Source of the DNA: Erythroxylum novogranatense
Lineage: Eukaryota > Streptophyta > Magnoliopsida > Malpighiales > Erythroxylaceae
Direction of reading: 5' to 3'
DNA length: 64,000 nucleotides
Assembly: GCA_029891385.1 (NCBI GenBank)
Contig: CM057232.1
Location: forward strand, 63,735,824-63,799,823
Positions 55,311-64,000 of the stretch are shown here, piece after piece. The notes beneath the pieces were generated by a model, which was not told the origin of the DNA, did no database searches, and saw only the letters and a program-made list of their open reading frames with translations. Position 1 is the stretch's first letter. Every line of letters starts with the position of its first letter. Position numbers and translations under genes: made by a program.

Positions 55311-57287
55311 TGATTGTTAATATATAAGTGGCTACACTTTCATGGTTGTTAATGCACTTTTTGACTCTTAATTCATGATTTTTGTGCTTAAATTAGTCTC
55401 TTACGGTGAGCTTATGTTTTATGCAATTTGCTAGTAAAATTGTACAAATTGATATTAATTGCATTATAATTTTTCTAAGAACAATTGATACTGGAAATTG
55501 TTATTTTATATTGTAGGAGAAAAGGAGTCAGAAAGGATCAGAAGAGTCAACACGGCATGAAGTCATTAAGGCACATCGCGGCATGAACCAATCACCTCGC
55601 CGCGGCGAAATGTAATTCCCACATCGCGGCGCATCAACACAGATCGTACGTCGCGACGTCAACAATTCAGCACGTCGCGGCGAGCAAACCAGATCGTCGT
55701 CGCGACGTCCCATACATCTCGTCATGGCGAAAGAAGACAGAGCACACGTCATGATTTAATATTAATTTATACGTCATGACGTGCGTGATTTGATACCCGG
55801 ACTCCAAATAGAGATTTCTCTCACTGTATTGACCTGGCCCGTGACCCATCCTTTAAATCCTACCGAATTAGGTTATCATCATGATCTGGAGAGGGATCGA
55901 GAGAGGAGGCAGAGAAAAGAGAGACGAGTGAAGAGAGAACAAAGAAGAGAGAGGAGAGATTCACGACCTTACCATCCAGGGTTCCCTTCGGGGTTCCCTG
56001 GGTGAAATCTTTGTATAGTTTTCTTTTCATTTTCAGCGCCGACTCCATCATGGGTAGCTTGGATTCGTCACGAGTTGTGAAGGCTTCGGGTTACTATGCG
56101 TGGCTTGGCATTTCTTTCCTGTTGAAAATGCAGGGATGGCTGGAGTTCACTGAAAGGGAGTAGCTTAATCTGTAGTTTAGCTATGATTTATAAATGCCTA
56201 GGTTTAGGGATTTGTAATTTGTAGTGAAGCTACTTGATTATAGCTAAATGTTTGACATTTAATGTGTTGTTCGGATTGGTAATTTACATTGTCACATTTA
56301 ACTACATTGTTATGAACAGCCGAGTTGGGATTTATTGCTTTGTAGTTAGATTAGCTTAATTAGAGTTTAATTAAGCGTTGAACAATGTAATGTGTTGTGG
56401 GTTTGCTTATGTAGAATTCTGTGCTTAAATATATGAAGTCTCATATATGTCAACTTGTGATCTTGTTGATTCTCTTTTATCTGCCTAGTTGTGTTTGATA
56501 TTGAGTTGATGCTAGATTTCATTTGACCCATTGCATTGGCTAATCAACCGCACACACTAAGATGCTTTTAACAAGGTTTTAAACAATGGAGTTCATTGAT
56601 TAAAGCCTTGGACTTAAAGAATCCTTTAAGGTTCTGAGGCTCAAGAGCACTCAATGGGGTCTTGAGAAATGGAGTCGAGTGACAGAGTCCATCAATTAAG
56701 ACCACGGACTTAAAGATAGTTCTTTAAGGTTTACCATTCAAACCGAGTGATTTCTAATCCCACCGCATTACACTAAGATGAGCTTAACGGGATCTTGAGC
56801 AATGGAGTTCATTGATCAAGATCCCGAACTTAAAGAATCCTTTAAGGTTCTGAGGCTCAAGAGCACTCAATGGGGTCTTGAGAAATGGAGTCGAGAGTGA
56901 CAGGAGTCCATTAATTAAGACCCTGGACTTAAAGTGAATTCTCTAAGGTTTACAATTCACACTTAGTTTTGAACTGTGATAGCCAAAGCTCGTTTTCAAG
57001 AGGATTTTATCACTTGTTTTAGTATTTTCTTTTTCTATTTCCAAAAAAAATCCAAAAATACTATTTACATGCTTTTTAGTGTAGTTAATGTTTTCAAATA
57101 AAACCCCCTTTTCCTTACTGATTTCACTTGCATTTTATGACATATAGGGTAGCTTAGGTCCATTTCATTAGGTTCCGATTAAGTGAGACGACCCGAGGTT
57201 GCATCCTATACTGCAGTCTTGGAATTTATTATTTTTGACCGGTTTCCAAGGATCGATCGAAAGATCGAATCGACAGAGCCGCGATCA
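55311..57287 (+). mobile_element. Athila/Tat-like solo LTR
   Basis: TGATTGTTAATAT...CGCGATCA with ATGTT duplicated at 55306-55310 and 57288-57292; the empty site is in LTR 1 (GGGTATATGTTCTAATC, ~48478). 1977 bp, no coding. A TTGTAGGAGAAAAGGAGTC block near 55513 is typical of Athila/Tat LTRs; orientation is taken from it. It also contains an imperfect internal duplication (ATGGAGTTCATTGATTAAAG near 56586 and ATGGAGTTCATTGATCAAGA near 56804). Confidence 0.78.
55576..55780 (+). repeat. CpG-rich dyad cluster in the Athila-like solo LTR
   Basis: Nine cores start at 55576 (TCGCGG), 55600 (CCGCGG), 55624 (TCGCGG), 55651 (TCGCGA), 55675 (TCGCGG), 55700 (TCGCGA), 55722 (TCATGG), 55749 (TCATGA) and 55774 (TCATGA). 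Spacing is 22-27 bp, mean close to 25. The last three are the same words with CpG converted to CA/TG. Confidence 0.85.
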
Positions 57288-58032
57288 ATGTTCTAATCTA
57301 CGCTTTAAGCTCATTTTCATCTCATAATTCATATACGTTTCATACACTTCATTGGTACATAATCGCTCTAACTTCTCCTTTCAATCTTTACCCTTTTTAT
57401 AAGACTAGCTTATTCAGAAGCTTAGACTTCAAGAACACTTGGTTACTCTATATCATAACTCAATTTCTCATCATCTCTTATCCATCCTCATATGATCTCA
57501 TAATATCCAAATTCTATTTATAGTTTAGCACTTCATACTTAAACACATTCTTAGGTAGGATTCTTTTAGTTTCTTGAGACAAACCAATTTCTCCTTTTCA
57601 ATTCCAATTCAATAAAACCCTAAAACTTCAAAAATGACAATCAATGAAATAAACATAAATCAAGCACAATCTTAACCTACCTATAGTCCATCTAGGTTAG
57701 AAAACTTAAAACCTAGCTTAGAAATCCCAAAATCAAATGGGTTCTCTCAAATCTTCTTCTTCTACACAAACCCCTTTCTCTCTCTAGAACTTTTTCATTC
57801 ACAACCCACAACCTATTTCTTTACCAATGTATGAAGAAGATGAACTTACCTTGAAAGCCTTGGTTTCTCTCAATTTTCTTCTTCTTTCTTCTTTCTTCTC
57901 TCTTCTTCTTTCCCTCTTCTCTTCTTTCTCTACCTCTCTCTCTCTCTCTCTCTCATCTTCTTTTATTCTTTTGCTCTTTTTCCTCGTAAGGGTCGTGCTC
58001 CACTCTTCTTAAATGACAACTCTTATTACCAG

Positions 58033-59945
58033 TGTTGGATCGGAAAAAGAAAGCATGCTTAGTATGGAAAAACGATAGATTTCAAAACTTTTTAAGAAAT
58101 CATCTTGCAGCGGAAGCAATATATCCAAATCAATATGCTAATCCATACATGATATGGTATAAGGATAATAAAACTAAGAACAAGATAAAAGGAATTACCG
58201 ACTCCTTCGCTACAGCTTTAAATCCTCATTGCTATCCTCTCCTTCTTATATCCAAATCCTTTGCCTTTGAGTCTTTCCTTTTAGCAATCTATCTTCTTCC
58301 TTATTGTAGTATCCTCAACCAATTAGATTTACCACTTGTTCTTCAAGGACAACTAGGTTAACAAAATCCTTTGGTGGGAAAGGAGAAGAAATATTTGGAG
58401 GAGATTTTCTTAGAAGAAGAAGAACCAAAATCAAACTCTTTCAATTCTTTCACTTAGGAATTTCGGTTCTACCTTGCATGAAAGGAGAGAATGTCTAAAA
58501 ACCATGCAAGAACCCTTTCTTACATCTCAATTTTGAAATATGCATGAATGGAAAGAGTGAGAGGCATCCAATGCATCACTTCTTACATTAATCACTCATC
58601 AAATAGCCAATAAATGAGACTTACTTCATTTATCTTTAAAATGGCTATTTGAAAAGACCATAACCTATAATTGAATACCCATTTTGGTTTTGGCAAGAAG
58701 AAAGAAGGAAGATGGTCCATCTAATGCACATCTTTCATCTTTAATCTAATGAATGCAAATAGGTTACATGCCAACATTAAAAGCCAACCATTAAACCATT
58801 TAATGGTAAGTTCATAACTCCATTTAATAATGATGAACCATAATAAAGACCATCTTTATTTAGTATTTTAATGTCAAATGTGGTTACACATCTAACCTAA
58901 CACAATTTCGAAATTGCTTCTTCTCCATTTTAAAAAATTATTTTAATATAATTAATCTAATCAATTACATTAAACCAAAACAAGCCCATTTCTAAATGAA
59001 CATATGGGCTTCCAATTAACCATTAATTAGTATAAGCCCATCATTCAATTATGGACTTCTAAAGCCTCCAAACTACTTCTTACTTAGCTTGATAACCTTC
59101 CTTAAAGCCAAGTGGAGAATCTTATTGGACTTTGATAATTCAAGTCGAATAAGCCCGTAAATAATTCAATCTCATTGGAATTAATTCTAGCTTATTAACT
59201 AAATGTCATTCCACTAAAGACAATTAGTAGAACTCTTGAATTATTAAATATTATGAGAATATGTCCAATTGCAAACCCTATTTAGAACCTTATTATAGCC
59301 ATCCGCACAACAAAGGGTAAAATTACCGTTTTGCCCTTATGTTGGTTTTTCCTTCTATATCTCTCATTTTACTTTATATGGTGATTAACACATAAGATCT
59401 CATCTTAGTGTTAAGACTTGATGGGTAGCTAGTCCATCAAACTATTGGCTAGTTTAATCACCAAATCTCCTTAAAACATCTGTAAGAGATGATAACACTA
59501 TAAACTCTTTATTTGAGTGAATGTTCCTCGATACATGTTTCAATTAATAATTCCAACATGCGATAATCGGATTAATACCTGTAAAAATCCATTCCGATCA
59601 TATCAAGAATTATAATAAAACACATATGAGTTCACCACTCATCAAGATTGTGGTTCATAATAAGCGAATGCTTAAGTTGTATGTTTTAAGATTAAAGTAA
59701 CGGCCCACTTTATTCTTGAAAACATACTTGATTCCAGATTCATTTAATAGTGCCATTATCGATAGTCTACTACTATCATGATATGAAACTCATCATTCCC
59801 TTTAAGAAAACTCCTTTACTTATATGGAGATAAATCGCAACACTACGCCTAAACCATAATCAAACGACCAACTTGATTATTCAACTGTGAATCAATTAAT
59901 TGATTCTAATAATATAGATGTTTCCCATACATCTCTATGTATATG
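58033..59945 (-). repeat. Copia-B LTR (copy 2)
   Basis: Aligned with 41978-43849. The right boundary is approximate; the LTR may end near GTTTCCCA (59931) or slightly later. AT-rich, no coding. Confidence 0.7.
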
Positions 59946-60027
59946 TATATTACTTACAAATGAATCTTGGTACCTTATGACCAGATATATAATGCTCATA
60001 TAGATAAAACCAAACTATTTTGTTTTA

Positions 60028-60705
60028 TTAATAATAAATATTTTCATTACAAAACTGTAGGACTGTAAAAATAGTACCCGTAGGATATCCTACAAACAAA
60101 CATACTTCTGAACTTGGTTCCATCTTTGTGGATTCAGGCTTTAGAACATGGGCTGGACATTGAGTCCTCAAGTGCCTTAATGAAGGCACTCGCCACCCAC
60201 AACTCCCTAGTGTTTTAGGCACCGATTTGGATGGAGCAAAGTTAAGAAGATATGTTGCCGTTGTATGGCATATCCCGAACGATTCTGGAAGGCTAGCATA
60301 GGACATCATTGATCTTACCATTTCCAATAGATTTCTATTTCTCCTCTCTACACCATTCATTGAGGTGTACGAGGAGTCGACAAATTGGAAACAATTCCAT
60401 TGTCAATTAAATATTGCTGGAACTCTCCGGATAAATACTCACCACCTCGATCCGATCGAAGTTGTTTTAATGGCTTGCCAAGTTGCTTCTCGACTTCACT
60501 TTGAATTCTTTGAACTTTTCAAAAGATTCACTCTTTTATGCATCAAATACAAATAGCCATGTCTTGAGTAATCATCTATAAAAGTTATGAAATATTCATA
60601 ACCTCCTCTAGCTTGTACATTAATGGGCCCACACACATCAAGATGTACCATGTCCAATGTGGATTCAAATCTGTTTCCTTTAGAAGGAAATGAGGCTTTT
60701 GTCAT
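60028..60705 (-). pseudogene. Copia-B copy 2 integrase
   Basis: Minus-strand pieces: LDMVHLDVCGPINVQARGGY with TFIDDYSRHGYLYLM (60705-60496), which holds the H-x-D start and FIDDYSR of the copia core, and MNGVERRNRNLLEMVRSMM with PSKSVPKTLG, LRHLRTQCPAHVLK and EVCLFVGYPTG (60360-60028), which holds the catalytic Glu (ERRNR) and the C-terminal GYP block. The stretch 60361-60495 has LRSDRGGE-like traces in another frame. Stops and shifts make it dead. Confidence 0.82.
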
Positions 60706-61200
60706 TTTCCTTCAATACAAGATTCACAGTGGGTAATGGATCACTATCCAAGCCCATAAGGATCCCATCCTTTACTAGCTTTGTCAAGTCTTTTACGATT
60801 GATATGACCCATCCTTAGATGCCACAGATACTTTGAATTAATGCTAGAGATATTGGATTGTCTTGGTTTTATCAATTACGTGGTGTTTAGTGAGCCTTTC
60901 ATAGGTTCTATAAAAACAATCCTGTTTAATTATCGCTTCACAAATAAAATCCTTATTCTCATATATTGAAACAACCTTTTCAAAATATAAGGAATAGCCA
61001 GATTTTATTAGACAAAAATAGAAATCATGTTCCTTACAATCATTGGCATGTAATAAACATCTTCCAAATATAACCTATGACCACTAGGAAAGTCCAAGAT
61101 AACTACTCCCACCGATTCTCTGAAACATAGGAACCATCTGCTATCTTAACTTGAAACGGCCTTTAGAATTCTTTTCCTTTCTTTGGAACCCTGCAAAGAA
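60706..61200 (-). pseudogene. Copia-B copy 2 GAG_pre-integrase remnant
   Basis: Decayed minus-strand sequence with LRMGHINRKRL-like and CESCIEGKMTK-like traces (about 60840-60690), the zinc-binding N-terminus of copia integrase. The part toward 61200 is too decayed to name, though a protease should lie there. Confidence 0.55.
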
Positions 61201-61433
61201 TTACAAACATGGTTAGTGGCTCCTAATCTAATATCCAAGAAGTAGATAAATCCACATTTCTAGTTCCTAACAAACTTAGGAAGCCCATACCTTGTTTGCT
61301 TTTGAGGGACTCTAGGTAGACCGGACGCTTTCTTTTCCAGGGCCCATCTCATCACGGTGGAAACACTTTCCTTTGATGTTCTCTTTGGCCTTCTTTTCAT
61401 GGGTTTGGCCTTGACCCTATTTGGGCCTTCTTT

Positions 61434-61647
61434 TCATCGGACCCTTCTTCTTTTCCTTGCCCTTACCCTTGGCTTAGAAGAAGAAGCTACATTAGCTTCT
61501 GGCCCATGAGCCTTAATATTCAATATTTCCTCCGTGCTTTGGAGGGTATTCATCAACCCACTCAAGGTGTAATCCTTGCTGTTGAGCTCATAGTCCAACT
61601 TAAACTGCTGAAAAGAAGAGTTTAAGCTATTGATGATCATAATCATC
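61434..61647 (-). pseudogene. Copia-B copy 2 gag C-terminus, cut by copia-C
   Basis: NSLNSSFQQFKLDYELNS and TLSGLMNTLQSTEEIL, then a K/R-rich tail (KPRVRARKRRR), match the end of plant copia gag (LPxSFxQFxxNYxMN, LxELxNxLxxTE). The upstream half is missing because copia-C starts at 61648. A frame continuing past 61647 reads into the copia-C LTR and is not real. Confidence 0.75.
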
Positions 61648-61657
61648 TGTAAGTGAT

Positions 61658-61738
61658 AAGTCGACTTGTACCATGTGTAAGTCGACTTACACATGTTCGG
61701 TACCGATAAGTCGACTTGTTCATTGGATAAGTCGACTT
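61658..61738 (+). repeat. AAGTCGACTT palindrome array in copia-C U3
   Basis: Perfect words at 61658, 61679, 61708 and 61729, spacing 21, 29 and 21 bp. The first three positions have degenerate counterparts at identical spacing in both copia-A LTRs. Confidence 0.88.
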
Positions 61739-62977
61739 GTTCAAGGCGATCTTCGTTTATTTGTGCCCTAAAGGCAATCCCTTTAGCGTTTTTTCAAAGT
61801 CGTGAGCGGACTTTATGAATAAATAAAGAAAAGGCATTATTCATTAATTTGATATTCATAAACATTGTTTATGAATTGATTTGATCTTTAATCAAATTAA
61901 TGAAGTCCATGATATATGACATAGCATGAAGGAAATTATGATGTGATCATACTCTTGAGGTTCCTATCATGTGCAATTATGTCAAGATATCTAAATTCTC
62001 CTAGTCATAGGATTAATGAGATCGACATCATTAATCCGGATAGACTAGCACATGTCATATTCCTTGATTGGATCAGCGGTGGATCTCGAAACCGTAAATA
62101 TGAGATATTTAGAATTGACATGTGGATGCTTACTAATGTAGTAAGTTCATTGGATGACTGTCATGAGATCATCACATGGATATCTTATCTAAGTGTCGTT
62201 GATAATCTCATCATAGCAATGGTGCAAGTATCCTTAGACTTGAGGTACTCAAGGATATCTTGGATATTGATCCTGCTTTGACTCCATTCCTTGTTGCCTT
62301 CAGAGGTAACTCATAGGGTGGGGCTTGGGTGCGACTTGAGGTATTCAAGATAATTGAGTAGCCAATAAAGGATTCACCACTTCGGATTAGCGTAAGAGAT
62401 ACCCATGGCCTCTTGTCGGGATCATTACTAAGGTCAAGTTGGCCGATGTATGTCATGAAGAGTGTCTTCATTGACATAAAAGTAATGAGTCCCGGACGAG
62501 AACCGATATCACTGGGCTAGACTCGGTCTAGTGAGAGTTGACACTTTGACCATACTCATAACCAAGTGGGGTATAGGATGGTGAAAGGACGAATTGCACG
62601 GTAATTGTCTATGGAAGGGTTCGTGATCCGTTCGTGATGAATACATCAAACCGATTACTTTCCGGTCAATTGGAGGTCATGATGTGTTGCTAGATACCGC
62701 TCATGACTTGCTCGATTAATTGTTAATCTAAGTGGCCAACATAACCGGAGCCTAAAGGGTCACACGATAAGAGTGACTCGTAGAATCAGTAAAATAGTAA
62801 TTGGACGAGTTCCAATTATGGAGAGCAAATGGATTAAATGGATCCCAATGGATTGAGATATGTCCCGATGAGATCGCGACATCGATATTGCTAAGAAAGG
62901 TTTAAAATCCGGGGCTGTTTCAAAGATCGGGGCCCAGAGGCAGTAGGACCGACCCCAGTGTGACTGGACCGCTTAAG

Positions 62978-63126
62978 CAATTATATACATATATATATAT
63001 ATATATGATTAATTAAATAAATAAATAATTAATATATATATATATATGTGTGACACGTGGGAGGAGGAGGAGAGGAAGCTTTATCTTTAAGTTTAACTTT
63101 TTATATATATATATATATATATAAAG
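62978..63126 (+). promoter_or_regulatory. TA-rich tract with candidate TATA box, copia-C LTR
   Basis: (TA)n runs at 62985-63007, 63032-63046 and 63100-63123, the last ending TATATATAAAGAGG, a plausible TATA box roughly 450 nt before the LTR end. The CACGTGGG word lies between the runs. The copia-A LTRs have TTAATTAATTAATT here instead, so the tract varies within the family. Confidence 0.4.
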
Positions 63127-63576
63127 AGGAAAACGTGGACAAGCTTCCACCATAAGTTTTCTACATGTCTTTTAAGTGTTAAAAGACATAGAAAAGGTAG
63201 AGACGAGGTGTGATGATCGTGGATCTTAGAAGGTGAAGGAAGAATGGGTTTTGTGAAAACCTAAAGGAAATTCATCTTTCATCATCGATCCTTCAAGCTT
63301 CTCCTTCTTCTCAACGTTGATTCAAGCTCTCCAAGGACAGAGGTAGGGTCTAGCAGCCTTTAATCTGTTCTAGTAGTTCCCGGGTCAAAAGGGTTTGACC
63401 CGGTTAGGTTTTCTGATCTCTGCGTGGATCACCTTTAGAGATAGTTTCTTTTGGCTATTTAGGTTGATGTCTTCATACCGATACCTGGATCCTGGGTTTC
63501 GGGAAAGTCCCGGGAACAAAAATTTTTGTTTTCCGCTGCTGGTACATGTGATGTACCTCCCGGGATTTTCCTACAG

Positions 63577-63594
63577 TGGTATCAGAGCGTCTGG
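63577..63594 (+). other. Primer-binding site, copia-C
   Basis: TGGTATCAGAGCGTCTGG, one base after the LTR. Confidence 0.9.
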
Positions 63595-64000
63595 TATCGT
63601 GTATGCAGCTATAACCTAAGCGAGATCAGAAACCCTACTGGAATTTTCTGTTGATGCATGCTATCTGTTCAGATTTAGAATTTATATTGTGATATTTTTT
63701 TCGAAATTTTTCTTTCCAGGATTGTTCATAACATGTTATAGAATATGTCTATGAATTTTCAGAATTTATTGATTTGATTTGATATAGTTTTGCTAATTAA
63801 TTCCCTAAGGTTACAGATGCTGTTTTGTGAAACGATTCTGGAACAGGCATGAGTATAAAATCGAGAATAAATTATAGAAAAATGGTTTTTCGGATTGTCC
63901 TTCACCTACATGTCTCTAAGATGTTGGTGAATGTCTGTGAGCATGGAAATTGGATTTCAAGGTGATTGGATATTTATTCACGAATTTATTCTATGCTGTT
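63595..64000 (+). other. Copia-C leader (start)
   Basis: Reverse-complement match to 36300-36700 of copia-A (for example GAACAGGCATGAGTATAAAATC). No start codon with gag-like sequence before the window ends. Confidence 0.75.

Larger units (their letters stand above)
43850..58032 (-). mobile_element. Gypsy-3: long-LTR retrotransposon, probably non-autonomous (visible part)
   Basis: LTR 1 starts at 43850 and LTR 2 at 53613, both TGTAGCACCCCACTC. The primer site on the minus strand lies at 53593-53605, giving minus orientation. No gag, RT or IN motif can be found between the LTRs in any frame. The LTR start resembles the S family, placing it with gypsy-type long LTRs. ATGAA (43845-43849) is the candidate left duplication; the right end is outside the window because copia-B copy 2 interrupts LTR 2 at 58033. 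Confidence 0.75.
53613..58032 (-). repeat. Gypsy-3 LTR 2 (visible part)
   Basis: Aligns with LTR 1. Interrupted by an Athila-like solo LTR at 55311-57287 and ended at ATTACCAG (58032) by copia-B copy 2. Donor GTAAGTTC at 57849 (minus) and the CT-rich tract 57890-57960 are retained. Confidence 0.82.
58033..61647 (-). mobile_element. Copia-B copy 2: deleted Ty1/copia element, split by copia-C
   Basis: LTR from 58033 (TGTTGGATCGG) to about 59945, then minus-strand integrase and gag pieces up to 61647. RT and RNase H, which should lie between IN and this LTR, are absent. It inserted into gypsy-3 LTR 2 after ACCAG. The remainder (leader and 5' LTR) should lie beyond copia-C, outside the window. 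Confidence 0.8.
61648..63575 (+). repeat. Copia-C 5' LTR
   Basis: 1928 bp, TGTAAGTGATAAG...TTTTCCTACA. It has four perfect AAGTCGACTT words near its start, a TA-rich region with a possible TATA box, a CACGTGGGAGG G-box-like word at ~63054, and AACAAAAATTTTTGTT near 63517. Confidence 0.9.
61648..64000 (+). mobile_element. Copia-C: Ty1/copia element of the copia-A family (left end only)
   Basis: Plus-strand LTR 61648-63575, primer site and the first ~400 nt of leader. The LTR matches copia-A in reverse complement over its length. It inserted into a copia-B gag; TCATC (61643-61647) is the expected left duplication. Coding capacity lies outside the window and cannot be judged. Confidence 0.88.

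Noticed and set aside
61648..61694. Extension of the copia-B gag frame past 61647
   Set aside because: The added residues are encoded by the copia-C LTR start; the frame crosses an insertion junction.
1..64000. Host protein-coding genes, tRNA or rRNA genes
   Set aside because: No frame outside retroelements shows a recognisable domain or exon structure. The tRNA-like words are short primer-binding sites only.

Overview
This window is plant nuclear DNA, most likely from a eudicot, and consists almost entirely of nested LTR retrotransposons. Lineage evidence: Ty3/gypsy polyproteins with a Tekay/Del-type C-terminal chromodomain, Ty1/copia gag-pol remnants, an Athila/Tat-type primer-binding site, a small hAT-type MITE, a decayed plant LINE and a possible Sirevirus remnant. 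I find no intact host gene, no rRNA or tRNA gene and no CRISPR array. I could not assign a species.

Layout, left to right. 1-986 is AT-rich and featureless. 987-3990 is a decayed LINE: an ORF1-like stretch duplicated in tandem, with a 172-bp hAT-like MITE in the second copy only, followed by ORF1 and endonuclease remnants. 3981-6478 (minus) holds the end of a copia RNase H followed by a possible Sirevirus-type envelope-like frame. 6479-15898 (plus) is gypsy-1, whose 5' LTR is composite and whose pol has lost RNase H. 15903-18229 (plus) is the LTR, primer site and gag start of an Athila/Tat-like element; its gag resumes at 41416. It is split by gypsy-2 (18230-41410, minus, target duplication TCAAC). 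One LTR of gypsy-2 holds solo LTR S1 (26604-40063, plus, TAACA), and S1 holds copia-A (29118-38655, minus, GACGG). From 41978 an LTR of copia-B is cut by gypsy-3 (43850 onward, minus, apparently non-autonomous). The two gypsy-3 LTRs hold solo LTR S2 (45192-48132, TGCAA), an Athila-like solo LTR (55311-57287, ATGTT) and a second, RT-less copia-B copy (58033-61647). A copia-C element of the copia-A family (61648 to beyond 64000, plus) sits inside that copy's gag.

Most coding regions are dead. Gypsy-2 keeps one reading frame over about 4.7 kb, broken by stops that are mostly explicable as C-to-T or G-to-A changes. Gypsy-1 and copia-A are more damaged. Copia-C shows only its LTR and leader.

The most interesting signal is non-coding. 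LTRs or leaders of at least seven families carry short arrays of 8-12 bp dyad-symmetric, CpG-containing words. GTCGAC-cored words occur in the copia leader and LTRs and in S1, at 19-21 and 29-31 bp spacing. CCGCGG/TCGCGA-cored words occur in gypsy-1, gypsy-2, S2 and the Athila-like LTR, at about 20-28 bp spacing. A related GAGACGATGA array lies in gypsy-3. In the gypsy LTRs the array usually lies beside a recurrent module containing CATAACTTTT and GATGTCCGATTGA-like words, and in several cases both lie behind a conserved GTAAG splice-donor-like site. The S and gypsy-3 families also share a long imperfect hairpin covering the last ~83 nt of the LTR. I found these by reading the sequence; their function is inference.
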